Shown: positions 1 to 8,545, counted from the stretch's first letter. The stretch is DNA of 64,000 nucleotides from Roseateles sp. (GCF_019237615.1 NZ_JAFAGT010000066.1:1-64000), one strand, 5' to 3'. Numbers and translations are program-made. Notes: generated by a model not told the origin, from the sequence alone.

Positions 1-155
1 TGCTGCTGGCCGAGCGCATGAGCCCTAAGCAACTGGCCACTTCCAAGCGCGCGCCCAAGGCGGCACAAGCCAGGGGCTATGTCGAAGGCTCCATTGCTCG
101 CTCCCATGTCTCCACCGCCCGTGTGCTCAAACTAGCCCTCGGGAAAAGACCTTGA
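1..155 (+). CDS. C-terminal fragment of an unidentified protein, cut by the window edge
   Basis: An open frame enters from the left edge (first full codon at base 3) and stops at a TGA at 153-155, giving about 50 residues. The fragment is basic (several Lys and Arg, ending LALGKRP) and has no motif I can name. It lies 5 bases upstream of an IS21 istA remnant and is probably part of the same mobile-element debris, but that rests on position only. The upstream part is outside the window, so neither length nor function can be judged. Confidence 0.35.
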   Translation, partial: LLAERMSPKQLATSKRAPKAAQARGYVEGSIARSHVSTARVLKLALGKRP

Positions 156-160
156 AAGGG

Positions 161-590
161 ATGGTCCTCATGAGCAAGATCAGACAAGCACTTCAGCTAC
201 TGGCCGATGCCAGCCTGAGCGCGCGGCAGGTGGCCGCCGCCCTGGGGATCAGCAAGTCCACCGTCGGCGACATCGCGATGTACGCGCGCGATGCCGGTGT
301 GGACTGGGCGCTGGCCCGCACCCTCGGCGACGATGAGCTGCAGGCCAGGCATACCCGCCGTCGCGTCCGCGCAGCAGTACCCGGCGCGAGCCCGACTACG
401 CAGCGTTGCACCAGGAGCTCAAGCGCCCGGGCGTGACGCTGCAGTTGCTGTGGGAGGAGTACCCGATCTCGGCCCAGTCCAGCAACTCGTGCAACTTCAT
501 CGTCGGGGTCGGCGAGCCCTGGACCAGCGGCTTCGCACCCATCAGGAAGAAGCTTTCCATGCGGCAATTGCACCGCAGTCACCGATTTCG
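161..590 (+). pseudogene. istA: IS21-family transposase istA remnant (frameshifted, truncated)
   Basis: The frame from about 161/170 begins MSKIRQALQLL and continues through a helix-turn-helix with RQVAAALGISKSTVGDI, which is the typical N-terminus of IS21-family IstA. Near 345-385 the frame is lost. The IstA sequence resumes in another frame with EPDYAALHQELKRPGV and LQLLWEEY (about 388-460). A third frame at about 480-570 still reads like the following YRRW/LDQRLR part. The DDE catalytic core and the partner ATPase istB are absent. At least two frameshifts and a missing C-terminal two-thirds make it a dead relic. It marks this end of the window as an insertion hot spot. Confidence 0.75.
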
Positions 591-712
591 CGCATCCGGG
601 AAGTTATTGGGCGCCTCCCTCCGGCACCGATAGGCGTCGCGGTGGGGGCACCCAATGCGGGAATCGATGTGCCAGAGTAAATGGCCCTCAATCCACTGGC
701 GGAGGCTTCACC

Positions 713-1210
713 ATGGACGTCAACGTGATCGCAATCGATAAGGTGTTCCAGTTGCACTGGGTCGAACCGGACAGCGGCTGCATGGAGCAGGCGAAGCTCC
801 GACGTGCTCAGGTTCTGTCCTGGTTCGCCAACCGCTCGCCGGCAATTGTCGTGCTGGAGCCGCGCGCTGTCGAAGCTTGGGCATGACGCGCGCCTGGTGC
901 TGCCCAAGAAAGTTCGCCCCTTCGTTCATGGCAACAAGGCCGATGCCGCCGACGCGCAGGCCATCTGGACGGCCAGCCAGCAACCGGGGATGCGCTTCGT
1001 CCCCGTCAAGAACGAGGCGCACTGGCGCTGCATCGGCTGCGCGCGCAACTGATGAAGGCGCGCATCATGCAGACCAACGAGCTGCGTGGAATCCTTTACG
1101 AGTTCGGCATCGTGCTGCCGGAAGGCCATCGCGCCTTGCTCAAGGAACTGCCGGCAGCTCTGCGGGAGGCACAAGAGCGACTGCCAGCGATGCTGATCGA
1201 CAGGACGAGG
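713..1210 (+). pseudogene. IS110-family transposase remnant (several frameshifts)
   Basis: Translation from ATG 713 gives MDVNVIAID, then KVFQLHWVEPDSG, the N-terminus of IS110-family DEDD transposases; a few residues are missing between the two blocks. The similarity continues in a second frame (KLGHDARLVLPKKVRPFV, then GNKADAADAQAIW, about 870-990) and in a third (MQTNELRGILYEFGIVLPEG, about 1067-1130), and fades near 1210. So at least two frameshifts separate recognisable blocks, and the C-terminal half with the conserved serine region is gone. Bases 590-712 may be the element's left end, but I could not define its border. It is inactive. Confidence 0.75.
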
Positions 1211-1408
1211 ACACTCCGACGAGACCGCCGAGCATCAAGCTCGCTCTGCAGATGGGAGCCTCGTCGGCGAATGCCATCAGGGCCGGCAGGCTTGTTCGCC
1301 TGCACTACAGGCCGGATATAAGACTGCAGCCCTGACTCCTGCTCAGATCGCCAAAAGCTGCTTGCAATGTAATAGTCCGACGAACACCCCTGGTCGGCCC
1401 CGCGTCGA
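1211..1408. other. Gap with no recognisable gene
   Basis: Between the IS110 remnant and the next minus-strand gene there is no frame with plausible coding content, no clear promoter and no repeat that I can recognise. It is probably further mobile-element debris. Confidence 0.4.
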
Positions 1409-1933
1409 TCAGACGTCAACGAGATGTCGGAGCAATCCGAAGGCGACTCGCCATTTCTGGCCGTCGCTGTCCAGTGTGGCGGTGTGTTGATTGACGCGCA
1501 CGATCAGGCCAACGCGGTGCTGCAGATTCGTGTCGGTGAAGGTCACGCGGTTGCCGACGCGGAAGTCGGTACGACCGGCGATCTCGGGTGGCGGACGCGG
1601 CTTGTCAGGTTTGACTTCCGCCGCTGAGGCCGAGTCACTCCCGGTCGATGTCGCGCCAGGGTCGGCGATGATCGCCCCGTAGTGGACCTTGAAGGGCTTG
1701 CTGTAGGCCGCATCATGGATGGCCACGTGGTCCCCGTGCATGCCGACGACTCGTCCCGAGTGCAGCTTCCCGTCTGCCCACTGCAGGTATTGGACCTGCT
1801 GGCCGGTGTGCAACTGCGCACGCGCCTGGACGATGCGTCTTGGGTCGGCCAGCAGTTGCTCGATGACCCAACTGAGCTGGTACAGCTCGGCGCTGCTCGC
1901 CATGGGCAGCTCTTCGATCAGTTTGATGCGCAT
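1409..1933 (-). CDS. Hypothetical protein, possibly with two small barrel-like domains
   Basis: A 174-residue protein if translation starts at the ATG at 1931-1933 (MRIKLIEELPMAS); the frame is open for about 30 more codons upstream, but that part overlaps transposase-like debris. The N-terminal third (about 1-40) looks helical (SSAELYQLSWVIEQLL). The middle (about 45-90) and the end (about 125-174) each have short alternating strands with VQYLQWADGKLHSGRVVGM and VGNRVTFTDTN, reminiscent of KOW/SH3-like barrels. A Pro/Ser/Ala linker separates the two. I do not recognise the family. Its place among decayed transposases suggests a passenger or accessory gene of a mobile element. The reading frame is intact, unlike its neighbours. 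Confidence 0.5.
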   Translation of the reverse strand: MRIKLIEELPMASSAELYQLSWVIEQLLADPRRIVQARAQLHTGQQVQYLQWADGKLHSGRVVGMHGDHVAIHDAAYSKPFKVHYGAIIADPGATSTGSDSASAAEVKPDKPRPPPEIAGRTDFRVGNRVTFTDTNLQHRVGLIVRVNQHTATLDSDGQKWRVAFGLLRHLVDV

Positions 1934-1967
1934 GCGCACATTCTGCCGATGCCCGCTGGGCTTGCGC

Positions 1968-2063
1968 TCAGGCCGCCAGCGGCATGTCCTTCGCGCTGGC
2001 TTCGTCCGCCCACTGTGCCGCAACCACCCACGGCAGCAACTCGTGAGTGTCCGAACATCCCCG
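1968..2063 (-). pseudogene. Possible IS66-type transposase C-terminal tail
   Basis: On the minus strand a short frame ending at TGA 1968-1970 reads HELLPWVVAAQWADE near its start. 'ELLPW' a few residues from the end is typical of IS66-family TnpC transposases. Only about 31 codons remain before an in-frame stop, so it is a fragment. It sits about 35 bases upstream of the start of the 1409-1933 gene, as if that gene had been a downstream cargo. The family assignment rests on one short motif. Confidence 0.35.
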
Positions 2064-2262
2064 TCATTGCGGCGCCGGGCCTGATGGGCGAAGGCGGAAC
2101 TTCAGGCTAAAGGACGTTTTCGGACGGTGGCTGCGGGTCAACGACCCGAACGCCATGAGTCTGAGCCAGTTCGGCCCGGATCGACATGGTGGGGAGATCG
2201 CCAACACGGAGATGGACCGCCTTGCAGCCGAGCGCCGGCGCCAAGGGCTTGCCTAGTAGCTG
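2064..2262. other. Gap with no supported gene
   Basis: A plus-strand frame is open here from about 2047 to 2256 (69 codons, ending ERRRQGLA), but it lacks a good ribosome-binding site, begins inside transposase debris and resembles nothing I know. I see no terminator or promoter of note. The stretch separates insertion-sequence relics from the GSU2403-type gene. Confidence 0.35.
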
Positions 2263-3303
2263 CTACTGCCTCTGTTCGGTAGCGGCCGCCAGGCCCTCAC
2301 CGACCCGGGGCCAGGTGCGCTGCAAGGCCTCCAGCCCCACGTCCAAGGCCTTGCGCCAGGCCGGTCCGCGGGCGCGCGTCTGGGCGACTATCTCCACGAT
2401 GCTGTCGGGATCGCGCTGCAGGAAGTAGTCGATCAGCGCGGCAGCCTGGGCGATGTCCTTCTTGGTTTTGGACCGACTGTCCCCGGTGCGCTCGGCGGCC
2501 ACGAGCAGCTTGCCCGCGGCGTAGGTGGCCGGCGCCGGCAGGTTGACGACGATGGCCGAGGTACCGCCCAGCAGTGCCGCGGGGATGGGCGCCTCGAGCG
2601 CCAGCTCCATGAAGCGCCGCGGCTGCAGCGTCACGTTGAGCGCGCGGCAGTCGACCGGTTCATCGCCCGTGCGCGTCCTGGAGGTCAGCCAGTCCAGATC
2701 GAAGTCCAGCTCGTCCGGCTTGACGTAGCGCGTTCCCGAGTTCACCGGCACGAATCCCATCTGCAGCGACTCGATGGCCGAGTGGGCGTCGACACGGGCG
2801 TCAGGCGCCAGAGCCAGCGAGAGATTGCGGCCCGCATGGGCGAAGTCCAGGTCGACCGTCTGGCCCGGATCCCCCCAGATCACCCCGAGCACGTTCTGGT
2901 AGGCCAGGAAGGCATGCGTGCCCACTACGAGCGCGCCTGCAGAAAACACCCCGTGATCAGCCAGCCGCTTGAGAACTCGAAAATGCTTAGGCGCCACCGT
3001 GTAGCAGCCCAGTGCCGCGGCCGCGTTGGCCAGCTTGCGCAAGTGCTCCTGGTTTGCGCTCGCGGTCTCGTTGCGACCGGCTTCGATCAGCGTGCGGGTT
3101 GCTACGTCGTCCGGCCCGACGTAGATCTGCTCGAGGCCGGCCGGGCCCTTGCGCTGGTAATACCAGTACTGCTTGCCGTGGATCCGCTTGGACGTGAATC
3201 CGCCCGGCAGATCCGCCGGCGAGCGATTGAGCTGCGCCATGCGAGCTGCCGACAGCACGGAGGAGTAGGCGGCCTGGGCTGCCAGGCTGTTGTCGATGAA
3301 CAT
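2263..3303 (-). CDS. GSU2403-family nucleotidyltransferase-fold protein
   Basis: A 346-residue protein starting MFIDNSLAAQ. The centre holds the signature of the GSU2403 (Pfam NTP_transf_8) family: VVGTHAFLAYQNVLGV (about 125-140) followed by TVDLDFA (about 150), which is the Gly-Ser/Thr plus Asp-x-Asp pattern of the nucleotidyltransferase fold. An N-terminal block with KQYWYYQ and a helical C-terminal half (KTKKDIAQAAALIDYFLQRD) also fit the family. The substrate is unknown; members occur in accessory regions, and related folds include toxin/defence nucleotidyltransferases. The gene stands alone between insertion-sequence debris and glmS, and its promoter region carries a 7-base inverted repeat very close to the ATG. 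Acquired by transfer is a fair inference; an antiviral or toxin role is only a hypothesis. Confidence 0.75.
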   Translation of the reverse strand: MFIDNSLAAQAAYSSVLSAARMAQLNRSPADLPGGFTSKRIHGKQYWYYQRKGPAGLEQIYVGPDDVATRTLIEAGRNETASANQEHLRKLANAAAALGCYTVAPKHFRVLKRLADHGVFSAGALVVGTHAFLAYQNVLGVIWGDPGQTVDLDFAHAGRNLSLALAPDARVDAHSAIESLQMGFVPVNSGTRYVKPDELDFDLDWLTSRTRTGDEPVDCRALNVTLQPRRFMELALEAPIPAALLGGTSAIVVNLPAPATYAAGKLLVAAERTGDSRSKTKKDIAQAAALIDYFLQRDPDSIVEIVAQTRARGPAWRKALDVGLEALQRTWPRVGEGLAAATEQRQ

Positions 3304-3309
3304 GTTTCT

Positions 3310-3335
3310 ATACTACCTTTTTAAGTTTGGTAGTA
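3310..3335 (-). promoter_or_regulatory. Inverted repeat over the probable promoter of the GSU2403-type gene
   Basis: A perfect 7-base inverted repeat, TACTACC (3311-3317) and GGTAGTA (3329-3335), has an AT-rich 11-base spacer. On the minus strand the arm nearest the gene overlaps TAGTAT (3315-3310), a good -10 hexamer. Its expected start site falls on or next to the ATG at 3303, which would give a leaderless mRNA; no Shine-Dalgarno is visible. A protein bound to both arms would block the promoter, so this looks like an operator, possibly for self-control. Confidence 0.55.
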
Positions 3336-3381
3336 CAGCGATTTCTCACCACAAAACCCCTCGTCACCCCACCCGCGCCGC

Positions 3382-5241
3382 TCACTCCACCGTCACAGAC
3401 TTCGCCAGGTTTCTCGGCTTGTCCACATCCGTCCCCCGCGCGCAAGCCGTGTGGTACGCCAGCAGTTGCAGCGGCACGACGTGCAGGATGGGTGACAGCG
3501 CACCGTAATGCTCGGGCATGCGAATGACGTGCAGGCCTGCCTCGCTCTCGATGGCCGTGTCGCCGTCGGCGAACACATAGAGCTGGCCGCCGCGGGCGCG
3601 GACTTCCTGCATGTTGCTCTTGAGCTTCTCCAGCAGCGCGTCGTTGGGCGCCACGGTAACGACCGGCATCTCGGCCGTCACCAGCGCCAGTGGGCCATGC
3701 TTGAGTTCGCCGGCCGGGTAGGCCTCGGCATGGATGTAGCTGATCTCCTTGAGCTTCAGCGCACCCTCGAGCGCGATCGGGTAGTGCAGGCCGCGGCCCA
3801 GGAACAGCGCGTTCTCCTTGCGCGCGAACTCCTCGCTCCAGGCGATGACCTGCGGCTCCAGCGCCAGCACGGCCTGCACGGCGACGGGCAGGTGGCGCAG
3901 CGCCTTCAGGTGCGCGGCCTCGTCGGCCTCGCTGAGCCTGCCGCGCGTCTGCGCCAGCGCCAGCGTCAGCAGGAACAGGCCGACTAGCTGGGTCGTGAAG
4001 GCCTTGGTGGAAGCCACGCCGATCTCTGCCCCGGCGCGCGTGATGTAGGCCAGCTCGCATTCGCGCACCATGGCGCTGGTGGCCACGTTGCAGATGGTCA
4101 GCGTGTGCTGCATGCCCAGCGCGCGGGCATGCTTGAGCGCGGCGATGGTGTCGGCCGTCTCGCCGCTCTGGCTGATGGTGACGACCAGCGTGCGCTCATT
4201 CGGAACGCTGTCCCTGTAGCGGTACTCGCTGGCGATCTCGACGCTGGTCGGGATCTTGGCAATGCTCTCCAGCCAGTACTTGGCCGTGGAGCCGGAGTAG
4301 TAGCTGGTGCCGCAAGCCAGGATGAGGACGTTGTCCACCTCCTTGAAGACGCGGTAGGCGCCGTCGCCGAAGAGTTCGGGGCTGATGCCGGCCACCGCGT
4401 CCAGCGTGTTGGCAATGGCCACCGGCTGCTCGAAGATCTCCTTCTGCATGTAGTGGCGGTAGGGCCCCAGCTCGGCGGCGCCGCTGTGGGCGTGCACGGT
4501 CTTCACCTCGCGCTGCACGGCACCGTAGCGGCCCGTGGTCGTGTCCTGGCGGCTGATCCAGTAGCGGCCCAGCTGCAGGTCGACGACGTCGCCCTCCTCC
4601 AGGTAGACGATCTGGTCGGTCACGCCGGCCAGCGCCATCGCGTCGGAGGCGACGAAGTTCTCCTGCTCGCCCACGCCCAGCACCAGCGGCGAGCCCTCGC
4701 GGGCGGCGACGACGCGGTGCGGCTCGTCGCGGCAGAACACCGCCACGGCATAGGCGCCCTTCAGGCGCGGCAGGGCCTGCTGCACGGCGTCCAGCAGGTC
4801 GCCGTCGTAGAGATGGTCGATCAGATGGGCGATGACCTCGGTGTCGGTCTGGCTGGCGAAGGCATAGCCGCGGCCCGTCAGCTCGGCGCGCAGCTCGTCA
4901 TGGTTCTCGATGATGCCGTTGTGGACCAGCGCAATGCGACCGACGCCGTCCGTGCCGGCGTTCGGGCCGGCCGAGAAATGCGGATGGGCGTTGTGCACCG
5001 CCGGCGCGCCATGCGTGGCCCAGCGGGTGTGGGCGATGCCGGTGCCGGCCGAGATGCCGTCCTGGTCCGCCTGGGCCTGCAACTCGGCCACGCGCGAGGT
5101 GGAGCGGGCACGCTTCAGGCCGCCGTCCTGGTGCACGGCCACGCCGCAGGAGTCGTAGCCGCGGTACTCGAGGCGCTTCAGGCCCTCGACGAGGATGGGG
5201 ACGATGTTGCGCTGACTGACCGCGCCGACGATGCCGCACAT
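3382..5241 (-). CDS. glmS: Glutamine-fructose-6-phosphate aminotransferase (isomerizing)
   Basis: GlmS makes glucosamine-6-phosphate from fructose-6-phosphate and glutamine, the first step to UDP-GlcNAc for peptidoglycan and lipopolysaccharide, in the cytosol. The protein is 619 residues, as usual. Start: ATG at 5241, because it gives MCGIVGAV with the catalytic Cys exposed at position 2 after Met removal, and AAGGAGA lies 7 bases upstream; an in-frame ATG 20 codons earlier is ignored. Domains: class II glutamine amidotransferase (2 to about 220, with [10 protein letters not shown] and HTRWATHG), then two SIS sugar-isomerase domains (about 290-430, CGTSYYSG; about 470-600), ending in the diagnostic [15 protein letters not shown]. 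It is divergent from an Lrp-type regulator. Confidence 0.98.
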   Translation of the reverse strand: MCGIVGAVSQRNIVPILVEGLKRLEYRGYDSCGVAVHQDGGLKRARSTSRVAELQAQADQDGISAGTGIAHTRWATHGAPAVHNAHPHFSAGPNAGTDGVGRIALVHNGIIENHDELRAELTGRGYAFASQTDTEVIAHLIDHLYDGDLLDAVQQALPRLKGAYAVAVFCRDEPHRVVAAREGSPLVLGVGEQENFVASDAMALAGVTDQIVYLEEGDVVDLQLGRYWISRQDTTTGRYGAVQREVKTVHAHSGAAELGPYRHYMQKEIFEQPVAIANTLDAVAGISPELFGDGAYRVFKEVDNVLILACGTSYYSGSTAKYWLESIAKIPTSVEIASEYRYRDSVPNERTLVVTISQSGETADTIAALKHARALGMQHTLTICNVATSAMVRECELAYITRAGAEIGVASTKAFTTQLVGLFLLTLALAQTRGRLSEADEAAHLKALRHLPVAVQAVLALEPQVIAWSEEFARKENALFLGRGLHYPIALEGALKLKEISYIHAEAYPAGELKHGPLALVTAEMPVVTVAPNDALLEKLKSNMQEVRARGGQLYVFADGDTAIESEAGLHVIRMPEHYGALSPILHVVPLQLLAYHTACARGTDVDKPRNLAKSVTVE

Positions 5242-5296
5242 GGGTGACTCTCCTTGAGGAAGGGCCCATGCTAGGCAAGCCAGCATGGCATATGCA

Positions 5297-5334
5297 TGCA
5301 AATTTCATTAACAAATGATGGAAAATTTCTTGCA
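5297..5334. promoter_or_regulatory. AT-rich dyad in the glmS / Lrp-type divergent intergenic region
   Basis: The 128-base spacer between glmS and the Lrp gene has a strongly AT-rich core, unusual for this genome. TGCAAATTT (5297-5305) and AAATTTCTTGCA (5323-5334) form an imperfect dyad about 18 bases apart. Lrp/AsnC proteins bind degenerate AT-rich palindromes and often control themselves and a divergent neighbour, so this is the natural operator candidate for both genes. No clear -35/-10 pair was assigned. Confidence 0.4.
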
Positions 5335-5369
5335 TCATTCGAGATGAAACTTTCTTTCGCATTCAAGCC

Positions 5370-5846
5370 ATGAATGAAGAGTTTGACGCCATAGACCTGC
5401 GCTTGCTGGACGCCTTGCAGGCCGATGCCTCGCTGAGCAACCAGGACCTGGCCGCCCGCGTGGCGGTGTCGCCAGCCACCTGCCTGCGGCGCGTGAAGCG
5501 CCTCGTCGATGCCGGCGTCATCGAGCGGCGCGTGGCCATCCTGTCGGCGGACCGGCTGGGCGTCGGCCTGCATGCACTGCTGGAGATCACGCTGGACCGC
5601 CAGGGCGCCGAGCACCTGGACGCCTTCGAGGCCCGGGCCGTGCAGGAGGCGGCCGTGCAGCAATGCTGGCGCGTGTCGCCGGGGCCGGATTTCGTCCTCG
5701 TCGTGCAGGTGGCCGACATGCCGGCCTATCACGCCCTCACCCAGCGCTTGCTGACCCAGGACGCCAACGTGCGCAACATCAAGGCCTTCTTCAGCGTGAA
5801 GCGGGCCAAGTTCGACACGCGGCTGGGCCTGCCCGGCGCGCGCTGA
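5370..5846 (+). CDS. Lrp/AsnC-family transcriptional regulator
   Basis: A 158-residue regulator of the usual Lrp/AsnC length. Residues about 5-60 form the winged helix-turn-helix (AIDLRLLDALQADASLSNQ, then ATCLRRVKRLVDAGVI). Residues about 70-145 form the RAM/effector domain, with GPDFVLVVQVADM and a C-terminal NIKAFFSVKRAKFDT typical of the dimer-octamer fold that senses amino acids. The ligand cannot be told from sequence. The gene is divergent from glmS and ends 6 bases from the convergent rlmI stop. Control of itself and perhaps glmS is inferred only from the shared intergenic region. Confidence 0.92.
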   Translation: MNEEFDAIDLRLLDALQADASLSNQDLAARVAVSPATCLRRVKRLVDAGVIERRVAILSADRLGVGLHALLEITLDRQGAEHLDAFEARAVQEAAVQQCWRVSPGPDFVLVVQVADMPAYHALTQRLLTQDANVRNIKAFFSVKRAKFDTRLGLPGAR

Positions 5847-5852
5847 CGCCGC

Positions 5853-7034
5853 TCAGCGCCGCAGGATGCCCAGGCCCTTCAGGTAGTCGCCCTCGGGGAA
5901 GCGCACGGTCTGCGGGTGGTCGGCCGCAGCCGACAGCCGCTCGACGATGTAGCCGTCCACACCCGCGTCCAGGCCCGCGCCGGCAACGATCTTGTGGAAC
6001 AGGTCCGGCGCGATGCCGCCCGAGCAGGAGAAGGTGTAGAGCAGGCCGCCGTCGTTCAGCAGCATGAAGGCCAGGCGGTTGATGTCCTTGTAGGCGCGCG
6101 CGGCGCGCTCGGCATGGGCGGCCGTGGGCGCGAACTTGGGCGGATCCAGCACGATGGCGTCGAAGCGCCGGCCCTCGGCCAGGCAGCGGCGCAGCGTCGC
6201 GTTGACGTCGGCGTCCCAGGCCTCGTGGCGGGCCGCGTCGAAGCCGTTCAGCGCGACATGGGCCTTGGCCCGCTCCAGCGCCGGGCCGGACGAATCCACG
6301 CTGACGACCTGCCCCGCGCCGCCGGCCAGCGCCGCGACCGAGAAGCCGCCGGTGTAGCTGAAGCAGTTCAGCACGGTCTGGCAGCCGTACTGCTTCACCG
6401 CGTCGGCGAAGCGGCGGCGGCTGTCGCGCTGGTCCAGGTAGTACCCGGTCTTGTGGCCCTGGGCCACGTCCAGCGTCAACCGCCAGTCGTGCTCGCGGAT
6501 GGTGATCGCGGTCTCGCCTTCGCCGCGCAGCCAGCCCGTCTGCACCGGCAGGCCTTCCCACTCGCGGGCCTGGGCGTCGGAGCGCTCGTACAGGCGCGTG
6601 AGGCCGGTTGCCGCCAGCAGCGCGTCGGCGATCACGCCCTTCCAGCGCTCGACGCCGGCGCTGGTGAACTGCGCGACCAGCGTGTCGACATAGCGGTCCA
6701 CGATGAGCCCGGGCAGGCCGTCGGCCTCGCCGTGGATGAGGCGCACCGCGTCGGACGCGACCGCCAGCCGCGCCCGCATCGCCAGCGCCTGGGCGATGCG
6801 GCGCTGGAAGAAGGCGGCGTCGATGCGCTCCGCCTCGTCGAAGCTCCAGGCGCGCAGGCGGATCTGCGACTGCGGGCTGAACGCCGCCCAGCACAGGAAG
6901 GCGCCGTCGGCCGACTCCACGCGCACCGTCTCGCCCGAGTCGCCGCCGCCGCGCGCGACGGAGCTCTCGAACACCCAGGGATGGCGCTTGACGAGGGAGC
7001 GCTCCTTGCCCGTCCGAAGCGTGATCTTCTTCAT
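5853..7034 (-). CDS. rlmI: Class I SAM-dependent 23S rRNA (cytosine) methyltransferase, RlmI type
   Basis: A 393-residue protein, close to E. coli RlmI (396), which makes m5C1962 in 23S rRNA. The start ATG at 7034 overlaps the stop of the upstream barrel gene (ATGA) and gives MKKITLRTGKERSLVKRHPW, the expected N-terminal PUA domain (1 to about 80). The methyltransferase domain follows: DQRDSRRR (about 200), SAM motif NCFSYTGGFSVAAL (about 220-235), DPPKFAP (about 300) and the catalytic Cys in FSCSGG (about 335). It is the last gene of an overlapping six-gene operon. The target base is inferred from the family; YccW/RlmI-like paralogues exist. Confidence 0.88.
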   Translation of the reverse strand: MKKITLRTGKERSLVKRHPWVFESSVARGGGDSGETVRVESADGAFLCWAAFSPQSQIRLRAWSFDEAERIDAAFFQRRIAQALAMRARLAVASDAVRLIHGEADGLPGLIVDRYVDTLVAQFTSAGVERWKGVIADALLAATGLTRLYERSDAQAREWEGLPVQTGWLRGEGETAITIREHDWRLTLDVAQGHKTGYYLDQRDSRRRFADAVKQYGCQTVLNCFSYTGGFSVAALAGGAGQVVSVDSSGPALERAKAHVALNGFDAARHEAWDADVNATLRRCLAEGRRFDAIVLDPPKFAPTAAHAERAARAYKDINRLAFMLLNDGGLLYTFSCSGGIAPDLFHKIVAGAGLDAGVDGYIVERLSAAADHPQTVRFPEGDYLKGLGILRR

Positions 7035-8545
7035 CGCTGCAATGTCCCGTAGGCGTAGCTGAGCGCCAGATGGAGCAGCGGCGTGGACTGGTCGGCACCG
7101 CGCATCGTGCGGAACTCGCCGACACCGGCGCGCAGCCGCAGCCGCTCGCCGACGGGCCATTGCGCCCACAGCTCGGCCTGGGTCACGGCGCCGCCGCCCA
7201 CCTTGACGCCGCCGCCGCCGGCCGCGCCCACCAGCCATTCCGCGCCGACGCGCATGTCCCCCAGCAGCGGGCGACTCTGCAGGCCCAGGCCGAACAGGCC
7301 GAAGGAGTAGGCGCCCGCGCTGCCGGCCGCCGCGCTGCCGGCCTGGGCCGCACCGTAGAGCCAGGGCGAGAACTCGCGCGACAGGTTCACGGCCAGGTGG
7401 CTGACGGCCTCGCGCCGCCCGTCCTTGAAGCGCACGCGCGGCAGGTGCATGACGCTGGCGCCCAGCTGCTGCACGCGCACCGTGCCGCCGGCGTCGTCGC
7501 CCACCGTCCAGTTGGGACGCTGGTCCAGCGGCATGCTCAGCGCGGCGCGCAGGAAGTTGGCGCTGTAGCTGCCACTGGGCGCATGGGTGCGGCCCACGTC
7601 TATGCGCAGGCTGGGGCCCCAGGGCGTGATCCAGCGCAGCGTGGGGCCGGCGCGCAGCAGCCAGCCGTTGCCGGTGTCCACATTGCCGCCGCCGCCCAGG
7701 CCCAGGCCCAGTTGCCCGCCCACGCGCAGCCGCGGCGAGCCGAACAGGCCCCAGTCCTGGCCGATCTGGCCCAGCACTTCCATGTAGCCGTCGACACCGC
7801 CCTTAGCCGCGCCGGCGGCCTCGAAGCCCCACCAGCTGCCTTCGGCGATGTATTGGCGCAGGTCTGCGCCGGCCTTGCCGACCTTGCCCGCATAGGGCGC
7901 GCCGCTGCGGGTCAGGCTGGACCCGCTCGGGCTCTCGAAGCCGCCGACCAGCGAGATCTCGTCGAAGCCCAGGCCGGTGCGCCGCGTCGCGCGCCCCGGC
8001 TGGCCGGCATCGGCGGGCGAGAAGCTGGAGAAGTCCATGGCCCGGCCCAGCGTGAACGCAAGGCCCACGCCGCTCTTCACGTTGCCGCTGGGGAAGCGGA
8101 TCTGCGAGATGCCGACGCCGGAGTACCAGGCGCCGGCCTCGGTGCGCAGCGACAGCTCGGGCCTGAGCATCAGCCCGCCACCGAAGCGCATCTGCTCGTT
8201 CGACAGCCCGCCGCCGGCACCGACGTAGAGGCTGGCCGCCAGATGCGTGTTGCTCGACAGCCGCCAGCGCCGCTGGCCTGTGAAGCCGACGGTGAAGATG
8301 CCGCCGTAACTGCCCTTGGCCGCGCCGTAGAAGCCGGGGCCGAAGCCCCAGTCGTCGTCCAGCGCCATCAGGTAGCTGATGGACGCGAACGCGGTGCGCC
8401 CGCCGTCGGGCATCTTCATCCTGGTCCAGTTGCCCTCGATCGCGGCGGGGCGCACGGTCTGGATGCGCGCGAAGGGTGCGTCGTCGGGCGTGGCCCAGGT
8501 CGTCGTCGGCAGCAGGGCCACCAGCGCGGCAAGTCGGAATCTCAT
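7031..8545 (-). CDS. Probable outer-membrane beta-barrel protein, family unknown
   Basis: A 504-residue protein with a signal peptide (MRFRLAALVALLPTTTWA, likely cleaved after about residue 18). The rest is Gly/aromatic-rich with alternating hydrophobic strands, long poly-Gly turns (GLGLGGGGN) and a final strand LLHLALSYAYG near the C-terminus, as in outer-membrane barrels. Its start overlaps the xerC stop and its stop overlaps the rlmI start, both by 4 bases, so it is translated as part of the acyltransferase-dapF-DUF484-xerC-rlmI operon. It shares its layout and several segments (for example GVGISQIRF against GAGISRINF) with the barrel at 15030-16589, so the two look like paralogues. Function and cargo are unknown. 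Confidence 0.7.
   Translation of the reverse strand: MRFRLAALVALLPTTTWATPDDAPFARIQTVRPAAIEGNWTRMKMPDGGRTAFASISYLMALDDDWGFGPGFYGAAKGSYGGIFTVGFTGQRRWRLSSNTHLAASLYVGAGGGLSNEQMRFGGGLMLRPELSLRTEAGAWYSGVGISQIRFPSGNVKSGVGLAFTLGRAMDFSSFSPADAGQPGRATRRTGLGFDEISLVGGFESPSGSSLTRSGAPYAGKVGKAGADLRQYIAEGSWWGFEAAGAAKGGVDGYMEVLGQIGQDWGLFGSPRLRVGGQLGLGLGGGGNVDTGNGWLLRAGPTLRWITPWGPSLRIDVGRTHAPSGSYSANFLRAALSMPLDQRPNWTVGDDAGGTVRVQQLGASVMHLPRVRFKDGRREAVSHLAVNLSREFSPWLYGAAQAGSAAAGSAGAYSFGLFGLGLQSRPLLGDMRVGAEWLVGAAGGGGVKVGGGAVTQAELWAQWPVGERLRLRAGVGEFRTMRGADQSTPLLHLALSYAYGTLQR

Noticed and set aside
2047-2256. 69-codon plus-strand frame before the GSU2403-type gene
   Set aside because: No ribosome-binding site, begins in transposase debris, and no recognisable sequence.
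1-3303. Tn7-like insertion downstream of glmS
   Set aside because: The position fits, but no tns genes, TnsB-type repeats or Tn7 ends could be seen; the relics belong to other families.
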